In this document: piece after piece, positions 26,336-35,800 of the stretch
Position numbering within the stretch: the stretch's first letter is position 1
How the letters are laid out: each line of letters begins with the position of its first letter
Assembly (NCBI RefSeq): GCF_011759365.1
Contig: NZ_JAARLZ010000002.1
Span: 62,001-126,000 of the forward strand
Direction of reading: 5' to 3'
Source: Luteibacter anthropi
Lineage (GTDB): Bacteria; Pseudomonadota; Gammaproteobacteria; Xanthomonadales; Rhodanobacteraceae
DNA: 64,000 bases
Program-made: the position numbers and the translations under genes
The notes under the pieces: generated by a model
Databases searched by the model: none
Told to the model about the DNA's origin: nothing
The model's input: only the letters and a program-made list of their open reading frames with translations

Positions 26336-26366
26336 GGTCGCGCGCGAGGCGCGCTCCTACAAGGGG
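26336..26366. repeat. REP element, third copy
   Basis: GGTCGCGCGCGAGGCGCGC + TCCTACAAGGGG matches the copy at 16942-16972 except near its end. It overlaps the 3' end of the minus-strand membrane gene at 26357 and truncates the immunity remnant on its left. Confidence 0.82.
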
Positions 26367-27214
26367 TGGGGTGTTGGGTGTATGGACCATCGCCAGCTGG
26401 CGATCACGCCGCTGACCAGCACGACGCTTTCCAGGGTGAACTGGAACAGGCTCATGAAGGCGGAAGGCCACGGCAGCGGCTCGAAGAAGCTCCATAGCAG
26501 CGGACTGACGATTCGCCCAATGAGAAAGGCGTAGATGACGACGAGGGCGACAAGCGCTTTCCTGGGTGCTGCGGTCACGCCCATCAGCCAGCAAAGCAGC
26601 ACCGTGCCGATCACGGGCTCAAGGTAGGTGATGAATGCCCATGTCAGTACATGCGCCCCATAAGGCTGCCGATAGACTTCTTCATGGCTGGGAAGGCCGA
26701 GCGCCTGGATCCATGCCTCAAAAGGGGCTGTCACCAGCGGCTGCCATGCGAACTGGGCTATGGCAGCGATTGCCACCACACCAATGATCAGTGCCGGCGG
26801 ATGCCGGAGCAGCTTCACGGCAAGGCCGGTCAGCCCGCACATCGCAAGGCTTGTGGCTATCTTCGGCAGGGCGAGCATCAGGTAGATAGCATAGGTCTCC
26901 GTGACCACGCCCGACATGATGGCGCTGCGCAGGGTTTCCTTGACCAGCACATAGACAAGGCCAGTGAGCAGCCAGCTGGCCAGCCACGAACGCTGCGGTG
27001 ATCGGCGCCGGATGACCATCCAGATGGCGGCCATGGCACCCCATACACCGCACTGATTGATGAACATGGCCCACGATGGAACGAGATGTACATCGGGGTA
27101 ATGAACGCCGAGTACTTGTTGCAGTACCACGTGTGTCCCCAGGCCCAGTGCACCCGCCACAAGCACCCCGATGGCCAGCCTGGCTGGACTTGCCGCGATC
27201 TTCGACATGTTCAT
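26357..27214 (-). CDS. Polytopic inner-membrane protein, unknown function
   Basis: About 285 aa from ATG 27214, chosen because GGAG lies 8 bases upstream; the ATG at 27220 would leave only 2 bases. Seven or eight hydrophobic segments are visible (LAIGVLVAGALGLGTHVVL, MFINQCGVWGAMAAIWMVI, ALIIGVVAIAAIAQFAW, ALVALVVIYAFLIGRIVS, and others). There are no catalytic motifs and I do not recognise the family. It is divergent from the DUF2975 gene, sharing a 157-bp region with a strong palindrome. Confidence 0.72.
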   Translation of the reverse strand: MNMSKIAASPARLAIGVLVAGALGLGTHVVLQQVLGVHYPDVHLVPSWAMFINQCGVWGAMAAIWMVIRRRSPQRSWLASWLLTGLVYVLVKETLRSAIMSGVVTETYAIYLMLALPKIATSLAMCGLTGLAVKLLRHPPALIIGVVAIAAIAQFAWQPLVTAPFEAWIQALGLPSHEEVYRQPYGAHVLTWAFITYLEPVIGTVLLCWLMGVTAAPRKALVALVVIYAFLIGRIVSPLLWSFFEPLPWPSAFMSLFQFTLESVVLVSGVIASWRWSIHPTPHPL

Positions 27215-27332
27215 TTCCATATCTCCGTTGTACTCATCGGTTTCCCGTACGCGGCACGCCTCATCGTACGAGGCGAAGCTTGCAAAGCACGGGAATCTCC
27301 GACACTGTGGGCCCAACAAGACTCTAGCGGAG

Positions 27333-27359
27333 AAAGTTTACTGTTTAACAGTAAACTTT
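27333..27359. promoter_or_regulatory. 27-bp perfect palindrome, probable operator
   Basis: AAAGTTTACTGTT (27333-27345), one T, then its exact reverse complement AACAGTAAACTTT (27347-27359). It ends 12 bases before the DUF2975 start and lies about 120 bases upstream of the divergent membrane gene. Length and symmetry fit a dimeric repressor site; the XRE regulator at 27910 is the nearest candidate. Confidence 0.7.
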
Positions 27360-27371
27360 GATCACTTGACA

Positions 27372-27905
27372 ATGATTATTGATTATTCTAGGGCCAAGAA
27401 AAAAGCCCGTTGGCTCCGCTACGGCATTGCCTGCGCGATGGTTTTCATCGTGCTCAACGGCCTTCTGCTGGCCCTGCCGGACGGCGTTGTTCCGGGTGGT
27501 CCCATGTTCGATTTCCGGCAACGCCCGCCCGTGGCGCTTGCCGATCATCCCCACCTGTTCCTGATCGCCAATTCCCTCATCGCGCTCATCTACCTGGCCG
27601 GCCTGTTCCGGTTGATCAAGCTGATGCGGCTGTTCGAGGAAGGGGAGTTCTTCAGTGCGCGAGGCGTTCGCCACCTTCGCGCATTCGCACTGTCCCTGCT
27701 GCTTGCCTCGATAGCCGGCTGCGTACTGCCGCCACTGCTGCTCATGGGGGCTCGCATGCTGGGTGTCGATCACGTGACGGTGTTGAGGGTCGGCTTCGAG
27801 AATTCGGACATGTGGCAGGGCTTCATCAGCGCCGTGTTCTTCGTCGTCGCGATGATTCTCGGCGAAGCCAGGCAGCTGGCCGAAGACAACCAGCTCATCG
27901 TGTAA
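27372..27905 (+). CDS. DUF2975 family membrane protein
   Basis: A 177-aa protein with four hydrophobic segments (IACAMVFIVLNGLLLAL, HLFLIANSLIALIYLAGLF, AFALSLLLASIAGCVLPPLLL, WQGFISAVFFVVAMILGEA). The family-typical LIKLMRLFEEGEFFSARGVRHLR lies after TM2, and the C-terminus is EARQLAEDNQLIV. The start at 27372 is the first ATG giving the usual N-terminus (YSRAKKKARW); no clear Shine-Dalgarno is seen. It is followed 4 bases later by an XRE regulator, the standard DUF2975-HTH pairing. Function unknown. Confidence 0.85.
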   Translation: MIIDYSRAKKKARWLRYGIACAMVFIVLNGLLLALPDGVVPGGPMFDFRQRPPVALADHPHLFLIANSLIALIYLAGLFRLIKLMRLFEEGEFFSARGVRHLRAFALSLLLASIAGCVLPPLLLMGARMLGVDHVTVLRVGFENSDMWQGFISAVFFVVAMILGEARQLAEDNQLIV

Positions 27906-27909
27906 CGCC

Positions 27910-28149
27910 GTGCCCATCATCATCAACCTCGACATCATGCTCGCACGCCGCAAGGTGAAGTCGCGCGCACTCGCCGCTTACGTCGGCATTACCGAGCAGA
28001 ATCTCTCCTTGCTCAAATCCAGCAAGGTCCGGGGCATCCGCTTTGCCACGCTGGAGCGCATCTGCGAGTACCTCCAGTGCCAGCCCGGCGATCTTCTCGA
28101 ATACGTTCCGGGGGAATCGTCACCGGATGACGGCCATGACATGGATTGA
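27910..28149 (+). CDS. Small XRE/Cro-type regulator (YozG-like)
   Basis: A 79-aa protein that is almost entirely a helix-turn-helix: LDIMLARRKVKSRALAAYVG, then ITEQNLSLLKSSKVRGIRF and CQPGDLLEYVPGE. The GTG start at 27910 gives the conserved MPIIINLD N-terminus. Proteins of this type accompany DUF2975 membrane proteins. It probably autoregulates the pair, perhaps through the palindrome at 27333. Confidence 0.88.
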   Translation: MPIIINLDIMLARRKVKSRALAAYVGITEQNLSLLKSSKVRGIRFATLERICEYLQCQPGDLLEYVPGESSPDDGHDMD

Positions 28150-28155
28150 CAAGAC

Positions 28156-29373
28156 ATGATGCTTAAACAAGTGTTCCTGGCCGCGTTAAGCCTGGCGTCC
28201 GGCATGGCAATGGCAACCTCGGCGCAGGCTGGCGAACCGATCGCCTGGGTAAGTGCCGGGTTGCCTGAGGCGGCCGCTATCAATGATGCGTTTTCCCGCA
28301 TCATGAACGCCGATCCGGATATTGGCCGGGCGGTAGATGATATGGAGCGGAGCACGCGTGCGGCGGGGATGCCCTGGGAGGCTGCGCAACTACTTGCTAC
28401 CGCATATGAGGTCGTAGGCAGGTATGCCGATGCGCGGGCGATTCGTGACGCCCACCGGAAGCGGATTCCACAATGTGTTTTTCCGGGAGAGCCCTGGCCG
28501 CAGGGCTTGCAAAAACTGTCGAAAGCAGTGTCGGTGCTCTTGATCAACGAAGACCACCTGGACGCTACAACGCGCGCAAACGTTGTCGAGGCCCTTCCGT
28601 TATTGCGGTCGATGGGCTTTACCGAGCTGGCGATGGAAGCGTTGCCTGATGCTTCCGTTGAAAAGAATGTTTCCGGCGGCCAGGTTCCCGACGATGCGTC
28701 CAGTGGCGCCTATTTGCGTGATCCCGTGGCGGCAGCCCTGGTGCGATATGCCGTCGAGCTCGGATTTCACCTGCACGCGTATGACTCTCCGGAAGACTAT
28801 GGTGTCCGCGAGCAGGCGCAAGCACGCAAGCTTACCGACATCGCCAGAAAATCGACCGGTCGCTTGATGGTTCTTGCCGGTCCCGGACATGTACAGCTGG
28901 AAGGGCAATGGATGGGGCAGTTTCTAGCTCAGGACCTGGGCAGGAAGCTCTACACGATCGATCAGGCAAGTGGGGCCGGAGCCGATTGCGAAGGGCCTGG
29001 CGACAGGCGCCTTGTCATTCGTGATCGCGATCGACCAGGGCACGTTCTTGGAATGAAGACCGATGCTGCGCTGATCAGCCCAGCCGTTGCACTGAAACCC
29101 GATGAGCGCGCAACGGCGGAGTCTTGGCTCAGGCTGGGATCGCTCCGGAAGCCTGTCCTGATCACCTCGGCGCAAGTGTGTCCTGATCGTCCGATGCGCT
29201 GCCTTATTTCTGCGCGACGAAAAGACAGTGCACCTGCCAGCGTGCCGGAAGATCGGTATCTCGCCCGGGGAATCTGGCGGGGCTATCTCTTTGTACGATC
29301 CGGAACGTACGAGGTTGAGGGATTCGATGACATGGGGCGGAAGCATTTTATCAGCGTGGTGGTGAAGCCTTAA
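28156..29373 (+). CDS. Secreted ChaN/EreA/TraB-like protein, function unknown
   Basis: A 405-aa protein with signal peptide (MMLKQVFLAALSLASGMAM, cleavage near AQA-GEP). The middle contains LLINEDHLDATTRANVVEALPLL, GFTELAMEALPD, FHLHAYDSPEDYGVREQAQARKL and LMVLAGPGHVQLEG. The order (x-E-D-H near the start, a glutamate in the LAMEAL strand, R-E-x-x-x, then GxxH) resembles the ChaN/EreA/TraB superfamily, which shares a heme- or metal-related fold. The family assignment is inference from pattern only. It starts 6 bases after the XRE gene. Confidence 0.5.
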   Translation: MMLKQVFLAALSLASGMAMATSAQAGEPIAWVSAGLPEAAAINDAFSRIMNADPDIGRAVDDMERSTRAAGMPWEAAQLLATAYEVVGRYADARAIRDAHRKRIPQCVFPGEPWPQGLQKLSKAVSVLLINEDHLDATTRANVVEALPLLRSMGFTELAMEALPDASVEKNVSGGQVPDDASSGAYLRDPVAAALVRYAVELGFHLHAYDSPEDYGVREQAQARKLTDIARKSTGRLMVLAGPGHVQLEGQWMGQFLAQDLGRKLYTIDQASGAGADCEGPGDRRLVIRDRDRPGHVLGMKTDAALISPAVALKPDERATAESWLRLGSLRKPVLITSAQVCPDRPMRCLISARRKDSAPASVPEDRYLARGIWRGYLFVRSGTYEVEGFDDMGRKHFISVVVKP

Positions 29374-29512
29374 CAGACAGTGTGAACCCCATCATGTCTT
29401 GAAAGTCATGCCGATTTTGTAGGGTGGGATTGCGGAAGGTATCGCGTTGCATTTGAAGCGGGTAGGGGAAAAGGGCCCGCATCCTCTTCAATGAACGCCA
29501 TGGGGTAAACCA

Positions 29513-30928
29513 ATGCGTAAGAAGACGTTCCTCAGTATGTGCCTGAGCCTCGCGCTGGGCCTTGGTGCCGGCGCGGCTGTCGCGCAGTCCGGACCGCAGC
29601 GTACCGGGTCCGCACCCACCGAGATGGCTGGCGATGTCGCCATCGAACAGGCCAGCCCGGCCAGTGTCGGTCAGGCCCGCCTCGCCAATCCACGCGCCTT
29701 GCCATCCTCGGTAAGGCTCCAGCTTGCCGCGCCTGATACGCGCACGCTGGCCGCCGCGCGCACGGCCTCGGTCCAGCGCGAGCCCGGGGCGCCGCTCCAG
29801 GTTGCCCTGGGTCTGAAGACCGCGCGCCCGGATATCGATCTGGCCGGCCTCAACTGGGTGGACCTGCCCGACGGCCGGCATGTGGCGCAGTTCCCTGTCG
29901 CCGCCACCGGGGCCGCCGGCCTGCGTGCCGCCATCCACCTGGAGACGAACGCGGGTCGCGTGCCCGACGGGGTCGTGCTGCACTTCGTGGGTGCGGGTGC
30001 CAATGTCTTCGAGGCGACGGGCAAGGATGTCACGGCGGATACGCTCTACTGGACGCCGGCGGTGGAGGGCGACACGCTCACGATCGAGCTGGTGTTGCCG
30101 CGTGACAGCCATTCGGGCGACTTCCACCTGAGCGTGCCGCAGGTGTCGTACTTCGGTGGGTCGCCGTACAAGGCCGGCTATAGCGATGGCTTCGGCAACA
30201 GCGGCAGCTGCGAGAACGACGTGGTGTGCAGTGCCAACTCGGGCAAGGCCGCCTACGACAACGCCACGCTGGCCGTCGCCAAGATGCTGTTCACCGACTC
30301 GTCGGATGGCAACAGCTACATCTGCACGGGTACGCTGCTCAACAACAGCAATTCGCCCAAGCGCCAGCTGTTCTGGTCCGCGGCCCATTGCATTGCCGAC
30401 CAGACCACGGCCAGCAGCCTGCAGACGATCTGGTTCTATAACACCACGCAGTGCCATGGCTCGGTGTCGAGCATCAACAGCAATGTCACCGTACTCACCG
30501 GTGGCGCGACCCTGCTGCATCGTGACGCCTCGCGCGACACCCTGCTGCTGGAGCTGAAGAAGACGCCGCCGGCCGGCGTGTTCTACCAGGGCTGGAATTC
30601 CACCTCCATCGCGAACAACTCGTCGACCACGGATATCCACCATCCGGCAGGCGATGCGAAGAAGTACTCGCTGGGTACGGTGGGCGCGGTCAACGTGAAC
30701 TACAGCAGCCGCACCCATATGACCAAGGTCAACTGGACTTCGAGCGTCACGGAAGGCGGTTCGTCCGGTTCGGGCCTGCTGACCATCGCCACCGACGGCA
30801 GCTACCAGCTGCGCGGCGGCCTGTTCGGTGGCCCGTCGAGCTGCAGCGCGTCCAGCGCCAACAAGAACGACTACTTCTCCGATTTCGGCGGCGTTTATTC
30901 GCAGATTGCGTCGTATTTCGGCCCCTGA
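29513..30928 (+). CDS. Secreted trypsin-like serine protease, lysyl-endopeptidase type
   Basis: A 471-aa preproprotein. The signal peptide ([18 protein letters not shown]..., cleavage near AVAQ) is followed by a propeptide of about 200 residues and the S1-fold protease. Catalytic residues: His292 in WSAAHC, Asp342 in SRDTLLLEL and Ser418 in GGSSGSGL. The motif [10 protein letters not shown]-type start ([15 protein letters not shown]) and the cysteine pattern resemble Achromobacter/Lysobacter lysyl endopeptidase. It is an extracellular protease probably used for nutrient acquisition. It is convergent with the LysR gene, with 9 bases between. Confidence 0.9.
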   Translation: MRKKTFLSMCLSLALGLGAGAAVAQSGPQRTGSAPTEMAGDVAIEQASPASVGQARLANPRALPSSVRLQLAAPDTRTLAAARTASVQREPGAPLQVALGLKTARPDIDLAGLNWVDLPDGRHVAQFPVAATGAAGLRAAIHLETNAGRVPDGVVLHFVGAGANVFEATGKDVTADTLYWTPAVEGDTLTIELVLPRDSHSGDFHLSVPQVSYFGGSPYKAGYSDGFGNSGSCENDVVCSANSGKAAYDNATLAVAKMLFTDSSDGNSYICTGTLLNNSNSPKRQLFWSAAHCIADQTTASSLQTIWFYNTTQCHGSVSSINSNVTVLTGGATLLHRDASRDTLLLELKKTPPAGVFYQGWNSTSIANNSSTTDIHHPAGDAKKYSLGTVGAVNVNYSSRTHMTKVNWTSSVTEGGSSGSGLLTIATDGSYQLRGGLFGGPSSCSASSANKNDYFSDFGGVYSQIASYFGP

Positions 30929-30937
30929 GCAGGATGC

Positions 30938-31870
30938 TCAGGCACGGCGTGCCACGTCGTGGTCCGGCACGCTCTGCCTCGCCAGCGAGGCAAAGCGTTG
31001 CTGGACGAAGCGGATGAGGTGGAGGGTCGCCTCGGTAACGACGCGACCCGACATCGTCAATGCATGCAATGAGAGCGGTGCCGCCTCGTGCGTCTCCAGC
31101 AAGGTGCGCAGGCGGCCTTCGGCCAGGTCGTCCTGGCACAGCGGCAACGGCATCTGCGCGATGCCCAGGCCCGAACGCACGGCGGACAACAAGGCGGCCG
31201 TGTCGCCGCAGGTCATCCGCGCACGCGGACGCCATGTCGGGCGCCCGGAGAAACTCCACGGCACCGTCGCTTCGTGCGTCGCCAGCGCAAGGCACTGGCC
31301 ATCCTGCAATTGCCAGGGATCGGCAGGCGCGCCATGGCGCTCCAGGTAATCCACGGAGGCCACCGTCACCATACGCATCTCGCCTAGGTCGCGCGCCACG
31401 ATATCGGTGCTGTCGGGCAAGGTCATGCGCTCGGCCAGCACCACATCCAGCTGTTGGCGGAGCAGGGCGCTCACGTCCGTGCGTCCGGAGCCGATGCGCA
31501 GGCGGATACGCGGGTGGGTGGTGGCGAAATCCGGGAGCCAGCCGGACACGATGGCTGCGAGCCAGCCCTGTGCCTCGATGCGAACCAGGCCGTTGGGCGA
31601 ACCGGCGGCGGTAGCGGCCTGTTCGGCGGCCATGGCGGCGGCGCACATCAGCGCGGCATGCCGGTATACCTCTTCGCCCACGGCGGTGATGGCGAACTGG
31701 CGTGCATTGCGATGGAGCAGGCGAACGCCCAGGCGTTTCTCCAGGCCGATGATGCGGCGGCTGAGCAGCGAGCGCGTGGTGTTCATGCGCCCGGCCGCGG
31801 CGGAAAAGCCGCCGGCATCCACCACCTGCACAAACAGGAAGAAGTCGCTGAGATTGTTGATCCTGTCCAT
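30938..31870 (-). CDS. LysR-family transcriptional regulator
   Basis: 310 aa from ATG 31870 (MDRINNLSDFFLFVQVV). The N-terminal winged HTH (DAGGFSAAAGRMNTTRSLLSRRIIGLEKRLGVRLLHR) is followed by a substrate-binding domain of normal length. The in-frame extension to 32071 has no ribosome site and lies in the intergenic region. The gene is divergent from the receiver-AraC regulator. A 17-bp palindrome 41 bases upstream (31911-31927) is a likely autoregulatory site. Confidence 0.9.
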   Translation of the reverse strand: MDRINNLSDFFLFVQVVDAGGFSAAAGRMNTTRSLLSRRIIGLEKRLGVRLLHRNARQFAITAVGEEVYRHAALMCAAAMAAEQAATAAGSPNGLVRIEAQGWLAAIVSGWLPDFATTHPRIRLRIGSGRTDVSALLRQQLDVVLAERMTLPDSTDIVARDLGEMRMVTVASVDYLERHGAPADPWQLQDGQCLALATHEATVPWSFSGRPTWRPRARMTCGDTAALLSAVRSGLGIAQMPLPLCQDDLAEGRLRTLLETHEAAPLSLHALTMSGRVVTEATLHLIRFVQQRFASLARQSVPDHDVARRA

Positions 31871-31910
31871 GCCCCTGCCTGCATCGGTGACGCACCGTGC
31901 GAGACGCTTC

Positions 31911-31927
31911 GTCATGCTTGGCATGAC
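31911..31927. promoter_or_regulatory. Palindrome upstream of lysR gene, candidate LysR box
   Basis: GTCATGC-TTG-GCATGAC is perfectly symmetric with a 3-base centre. It lies 41 bases before the LysR start, within the 212-bp divergent region shared with the regulator at 32083. It fits the dyad character of LysR recognition sites. Confidence 0.5.
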
Positions 31928-32082
31928 ATGGGCGATGGGGTGCGGCCGGCAGTCTAGCCCTGCGCTCGGGAAGCGGCCTTTGCACGGGGGGATGTTACTT
32001 TTGTCGCAGGGGAATGGCGGCAGGATCGTCCTATACTCGCCCGCTTCGGCCTGAGCAGGCAGGCCGCGCAAGGGGGAATACC

Positions 32083-32856
32083 GTGTCCGTGATGGACTCG
32101 CCGCACATCCTGGTGATTGACGATGCGCCGGAGGATATCCGGACGTTGCTCAATGCGCTGCACGCCGAGCGTTGGCGCGTGAGCCTGGCTACCAGTGGGC
32201 GCCAGGGCTACGAGCGTGCGCAGCTGCTCGCGCCCGATCTGATCCTGCTGGATGTACGCATGCCCGGCATGGATGGCTTCGCCTTGTGTCGCCTGCTTCG
32301 GGAGCTGCCGGCGGAACGGCAGTGCCCGATCCTCTTTCTTACCTCGGCCGATTCCCCGGACGAACGGCTGGAAGGGCTGACCCACGGCGGTGTGGACTAC
32401 ATCCTGAAAAGCTGCGCACCGGAAGAGCTGTTGGCGCGCGTACGGATCCATCTGCGTCTTGCGCGGGGCCACGACACGCAGGCAAAAAGTGCGGAAGATG
32501 CCATGGCGGTGTCACCCGACGAAGTGGTGCTGCGCGCTGCCATGCGGCTGATCGGACGCAGGCTGGGTGAGTCCTTCTCGCTGGAGGAGATCGCTGCCGA
32601 CGTCGGCACGTACGACAAGCGCCTGTCCGCGATTTTCCGCCAGCACATGGGCACCACGGTGTTTGCGTGGATACGCGAGGAGCGCCTGCGCCGCGGCCGT
32701 GAGCTGCTGGCCGACACGGGCCTGGGCATGCAGGAGATCGCCGAGCATGTCGGTTTCCGCAGCGCCTGCAATTTCACCACGGCGTTCCGCGAACGCGTCG
32801 GTGTCACGCCCAGCCAGTACCGCAAGGCCGCCCAGCAAGGTGTTCATGAGCCCTGA
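32083..32856 (+). CDS. Response regulator: receiver domain fused to AraC-type DNA-binding domain
   Basis: A 257-aa protein. GTG 32083 is chosen because GGGGGA lies about 5 bases upstream; ATG 32092 is the alternative. The receiver (residues ~5-125) has acidic IDDAPED, phospho-acceptor Asp57 in LILLDVRMPGMDGF, Thr in FLTSAD and Lys in YILKSC. The C-terminal AraC domain has two HTH motifs (FSLEEIAADVGTYDKRLSAIFRQ; GMQEIAEHVGFRSACNFTTAFRE) and the VGVTPSQYRK end. Its stop overlaps the start of the histidine kinase gene by 11 bases, so the two form one signalling pair, probably controlling the adhesin operon that follows. Confidence 0.92.
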   Translation: MSVMDSPHILVIDDAPEDIRTLLNALHAERWRVSLATSGRQGYERAQLLAPDLILLDVRMPGMDGFALCRLLRELPAERQCPILFLTSADSPDERLEGLTHGGVDYILKSCAPEELLARVRIHLRLARGHDTQAKSAEDAMAVSPDEVVLRAAMRLIGRRLGESFSLEEIAADVGTYDKRLSAIFRQHMGTTVFAWIREERLRRGRELLADTGLGMQEIAEHVGFRSACNFTTAFRERVGVTPSQYRKAAQQGVHEP

Positions 32857-35800
32857 GCGATGGGCTCGCATGCTAGTCATCGGCCTGGTTGTCCTGTGGA
32901 CGGCCATCGCCGGGAGGGTGCATGCCTCCGTGCAGCTGCCGCTGACGGCTTACGACCAGGGCAACGGGCTGGCCACGTTGTCGGTCGTGCGCATGACGCA
33001 GGACCGCGCCGGCTTTGTGTGGGCAGGCACGGAGAAAGGCCTGTATCGCTTCGATGGCATCGGCTTCGTGTCGGTGGGCAGCGAGCAGGGCTTTCAGACC
33101 TCCGAAGTGATCAGCTTCGCCGAGGATGCCAGCGGGCATCTGTGGGTCGGCTCGCGCGCTGGTGTGCAGCGGCGGGATGACACGGGCCATTTCGAGTGGG
33201 TGCGGCCGCGTGGCCGGGTGCTCGTGCTCGATCGCGGGCAGACGCTTGCCGGTGATGAAAGCGGGGGCATGTTCGCGTTGAGCGGACATCAGCTGTTGCA
33301 CCTGTCCCTCGATGCAGGCGGCGAATGGCAGATGGTGCCGGTGTTCGACGCGGCGCAGATCCGGAAGATGCCGGGGCTCGCGCAGATCAGCGCCGTGTTC
33401 CATCGTGGAGGCGATACCTGGTTCGGTTGTGGGGAGGCCTTGTGCCGCCTCAGCGGTGGACAGCTCACGCGTCATGGCGCGGAGCAGGGCGTGCCGGCCG
33501 ATCGTTGGCTGGGTTTTCTCGGGGCGAGGGACGGCAGTCTCTGGGCACGCGGCATCCATGGCATCCGTCGCCTCGTACCGGGTGCCGTCCGCTTCGAGGC
33601 CAGGGATATTCCCGATGGTCATGCACGGGTGGCAGCGTCCAGTCTCGACATCGTGGAGGACCGGGCAGGGCGCGTCCTTACCCGCAGCGATGAAGGCATT
33701 GCGCGCTGGGATGGCACGCAATGGGAGTTGTTCGGCACCGGCAACGGCCTGCCGGGTGTCGGCATTTCCGCCTTGCTGGCCGATCGCGACGGTATGGTCT
33801 GGATGGGCACCTTCGGCCGGGGGGTGATGTACTGGAACAGCAACGACGCCGTCGAAAACTGGACTGTCGCGCAAGGCCTCAACGACAGCCTCATCTGGTC
33901 GATCACCCGTGCCGACCCGAACACACTGTGGATTGCCGGTGAGAACGGCGGCCAGGTGATCGCACCGGGCGAAAGCCGCGCACGCCCCTGGCCGCTCGCG
34001 ATCACTGCGCCGCACCAGACCCATGCCGTCGTGGTCGATGCGCGTGGCCGCATCTGGTACTTCATGTTCGATGGCCGGGTCGTGCGCTACGAGCCCGACA
34101 CGCACCGGACCACGGTGATGGCGACCTTGCCGCACCTGGTCCGTGGCGCGCTGATCGACCGCCACGGCGGCCTGTGGGCCTACACGCTGGGCGGCCTCTA
34201 TGGCGTCGATGCCAACACCGGCGAAGCCTCGCGCATTGCGCCGGACCTGATTCCGCCCAGTATGTGTTCGGATCTCGACGAGGATGCAGCGGGTCGCCTG
34301 TGGCTGGCGTGCAGCACGGGCCTGTATCGCCGCAACGAGCACGGCTGGGCTCGCGTGAGCGTTCAACCGGAAGCCCTGGGTGGCTACGAGAACGTCACCA
34401 CCACGCCGGATGGCAGGTTATGGCTCAGTGCGCTGCAACCGGGCCTGCTCGTCGGGAAGGTCGTCGACGGCGACAGCCTTGCGGTGACGACGGTCACCGA
34501 TCCGCTACTGGCCGACACGCGCTTCTACTTCCTCCGGCCCGACCGCGACGGTCGTCTGTGGGCCGGCGGGGGCAATGGCGTCGATGTGCTCGACAACGGT
34601 CGCTGGACGCGCCTCTCTGATCGCGATGGCCTGCTGTGGAACGAAACCAACCACGGTGCCTTCCATGCCGACGACGATGGCAGTGTCTGGATCGGAGCAC
34701 CGGTAGGGCTTACGCACATCCTTAAACCCGCCAGGCTGCTGGCACCGCGCCGAATCGAGCCGCTGATCGTGTCCGCGCAATATGCCGGGCACGAGCTATC
34801 GCCTGGCGCCCCGGCGCAGCACTTTGAAAACGGTGCGGCGCTGGTCTTCCGCTTTGGCGTCATCGACAACGGGGCAGGCCACCCGGTTCACTTCCGTTAC
34901 CGGTTGTCGGGCGTGGACAAGGACTGGGTGGAGATCGCACAGCCCGAGGTGCGCTACGCCTCGCTGCCTTCGGGCGCCTATCGCTTCGAGTTGCAGGCTA
35001 TCGACGTGCATCGACGTGCGGTGTCCGAGGCCATCGTGCGCGAATGGCATATCGCACCCCCGTGGTGGCTGAGCCCATGGATTGCCCTGCTTGCCGCTGC
35101 CGCGGTGGTTGGGGGCATCGTGCTGGCCTGGCGCTGGCGGATGGCGGTGCTGATCAGGCATGCGCGGATACTGGAAGACATGGTGAGCGAGCGCACGGCC
35201 GAGCTGCAGCAGTCGCTGCGCTCGCGAAGCATGCTGCTCGCCCATATCGGCCATGACCTGCGCTCGCCGCTGGTTGGCATCCTGGACAGCCTTCGCCAAT
35301 GGCGTGCGGGCTCCATGGAGCGTCATCCTCCCGAGCGCATCGAGCGTCATGTCCGACAGCAGATGTCGCTGATCGACGAGCTGCTTGAATTCTCGCGCGG
35401 CGAGCTTGTTGAGCTGCAACCCGAACCGGTGCCGGGCTACCTCTACGGTTTTCTGCACGAGGTGGCCGATAGCGCCGCGCTGCTCGCGGAGCGCCGGCAC
35501 AACCGGCTGGTCTGTCGCTTCGCCGACGACCTGCCTCCGGTGGTCAGCGCCGACTTCCGGCGTCTGCGCCAGGTGCTGCTGAACCTGCTGGGCAATGCGG
35601 CAAAGTTCACGGCCGACGGCACGCTGGTGTTTCGCGTCGATGCGCTGCCGCTTCGCGGGCATATCGTCCGGCTGAGGATGACCATCCAGGACGATGGCAT
35701 CGGGCTGGGAGTGGAAACGGCCGAGGGGCTTTCACAGCCTTTCGTTCGTGGACACAACGCGGCCGGCGAACAAGGCCATGGACTGGGGCTGTCCATCGTC

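Noticed and set aside
32873-34366. 497-codon minus-strand frame opposite the kinase propeller
   Set aside because: It overlaps a gene with unmistakable propeller repeats; composition is typical of antisense shadow.
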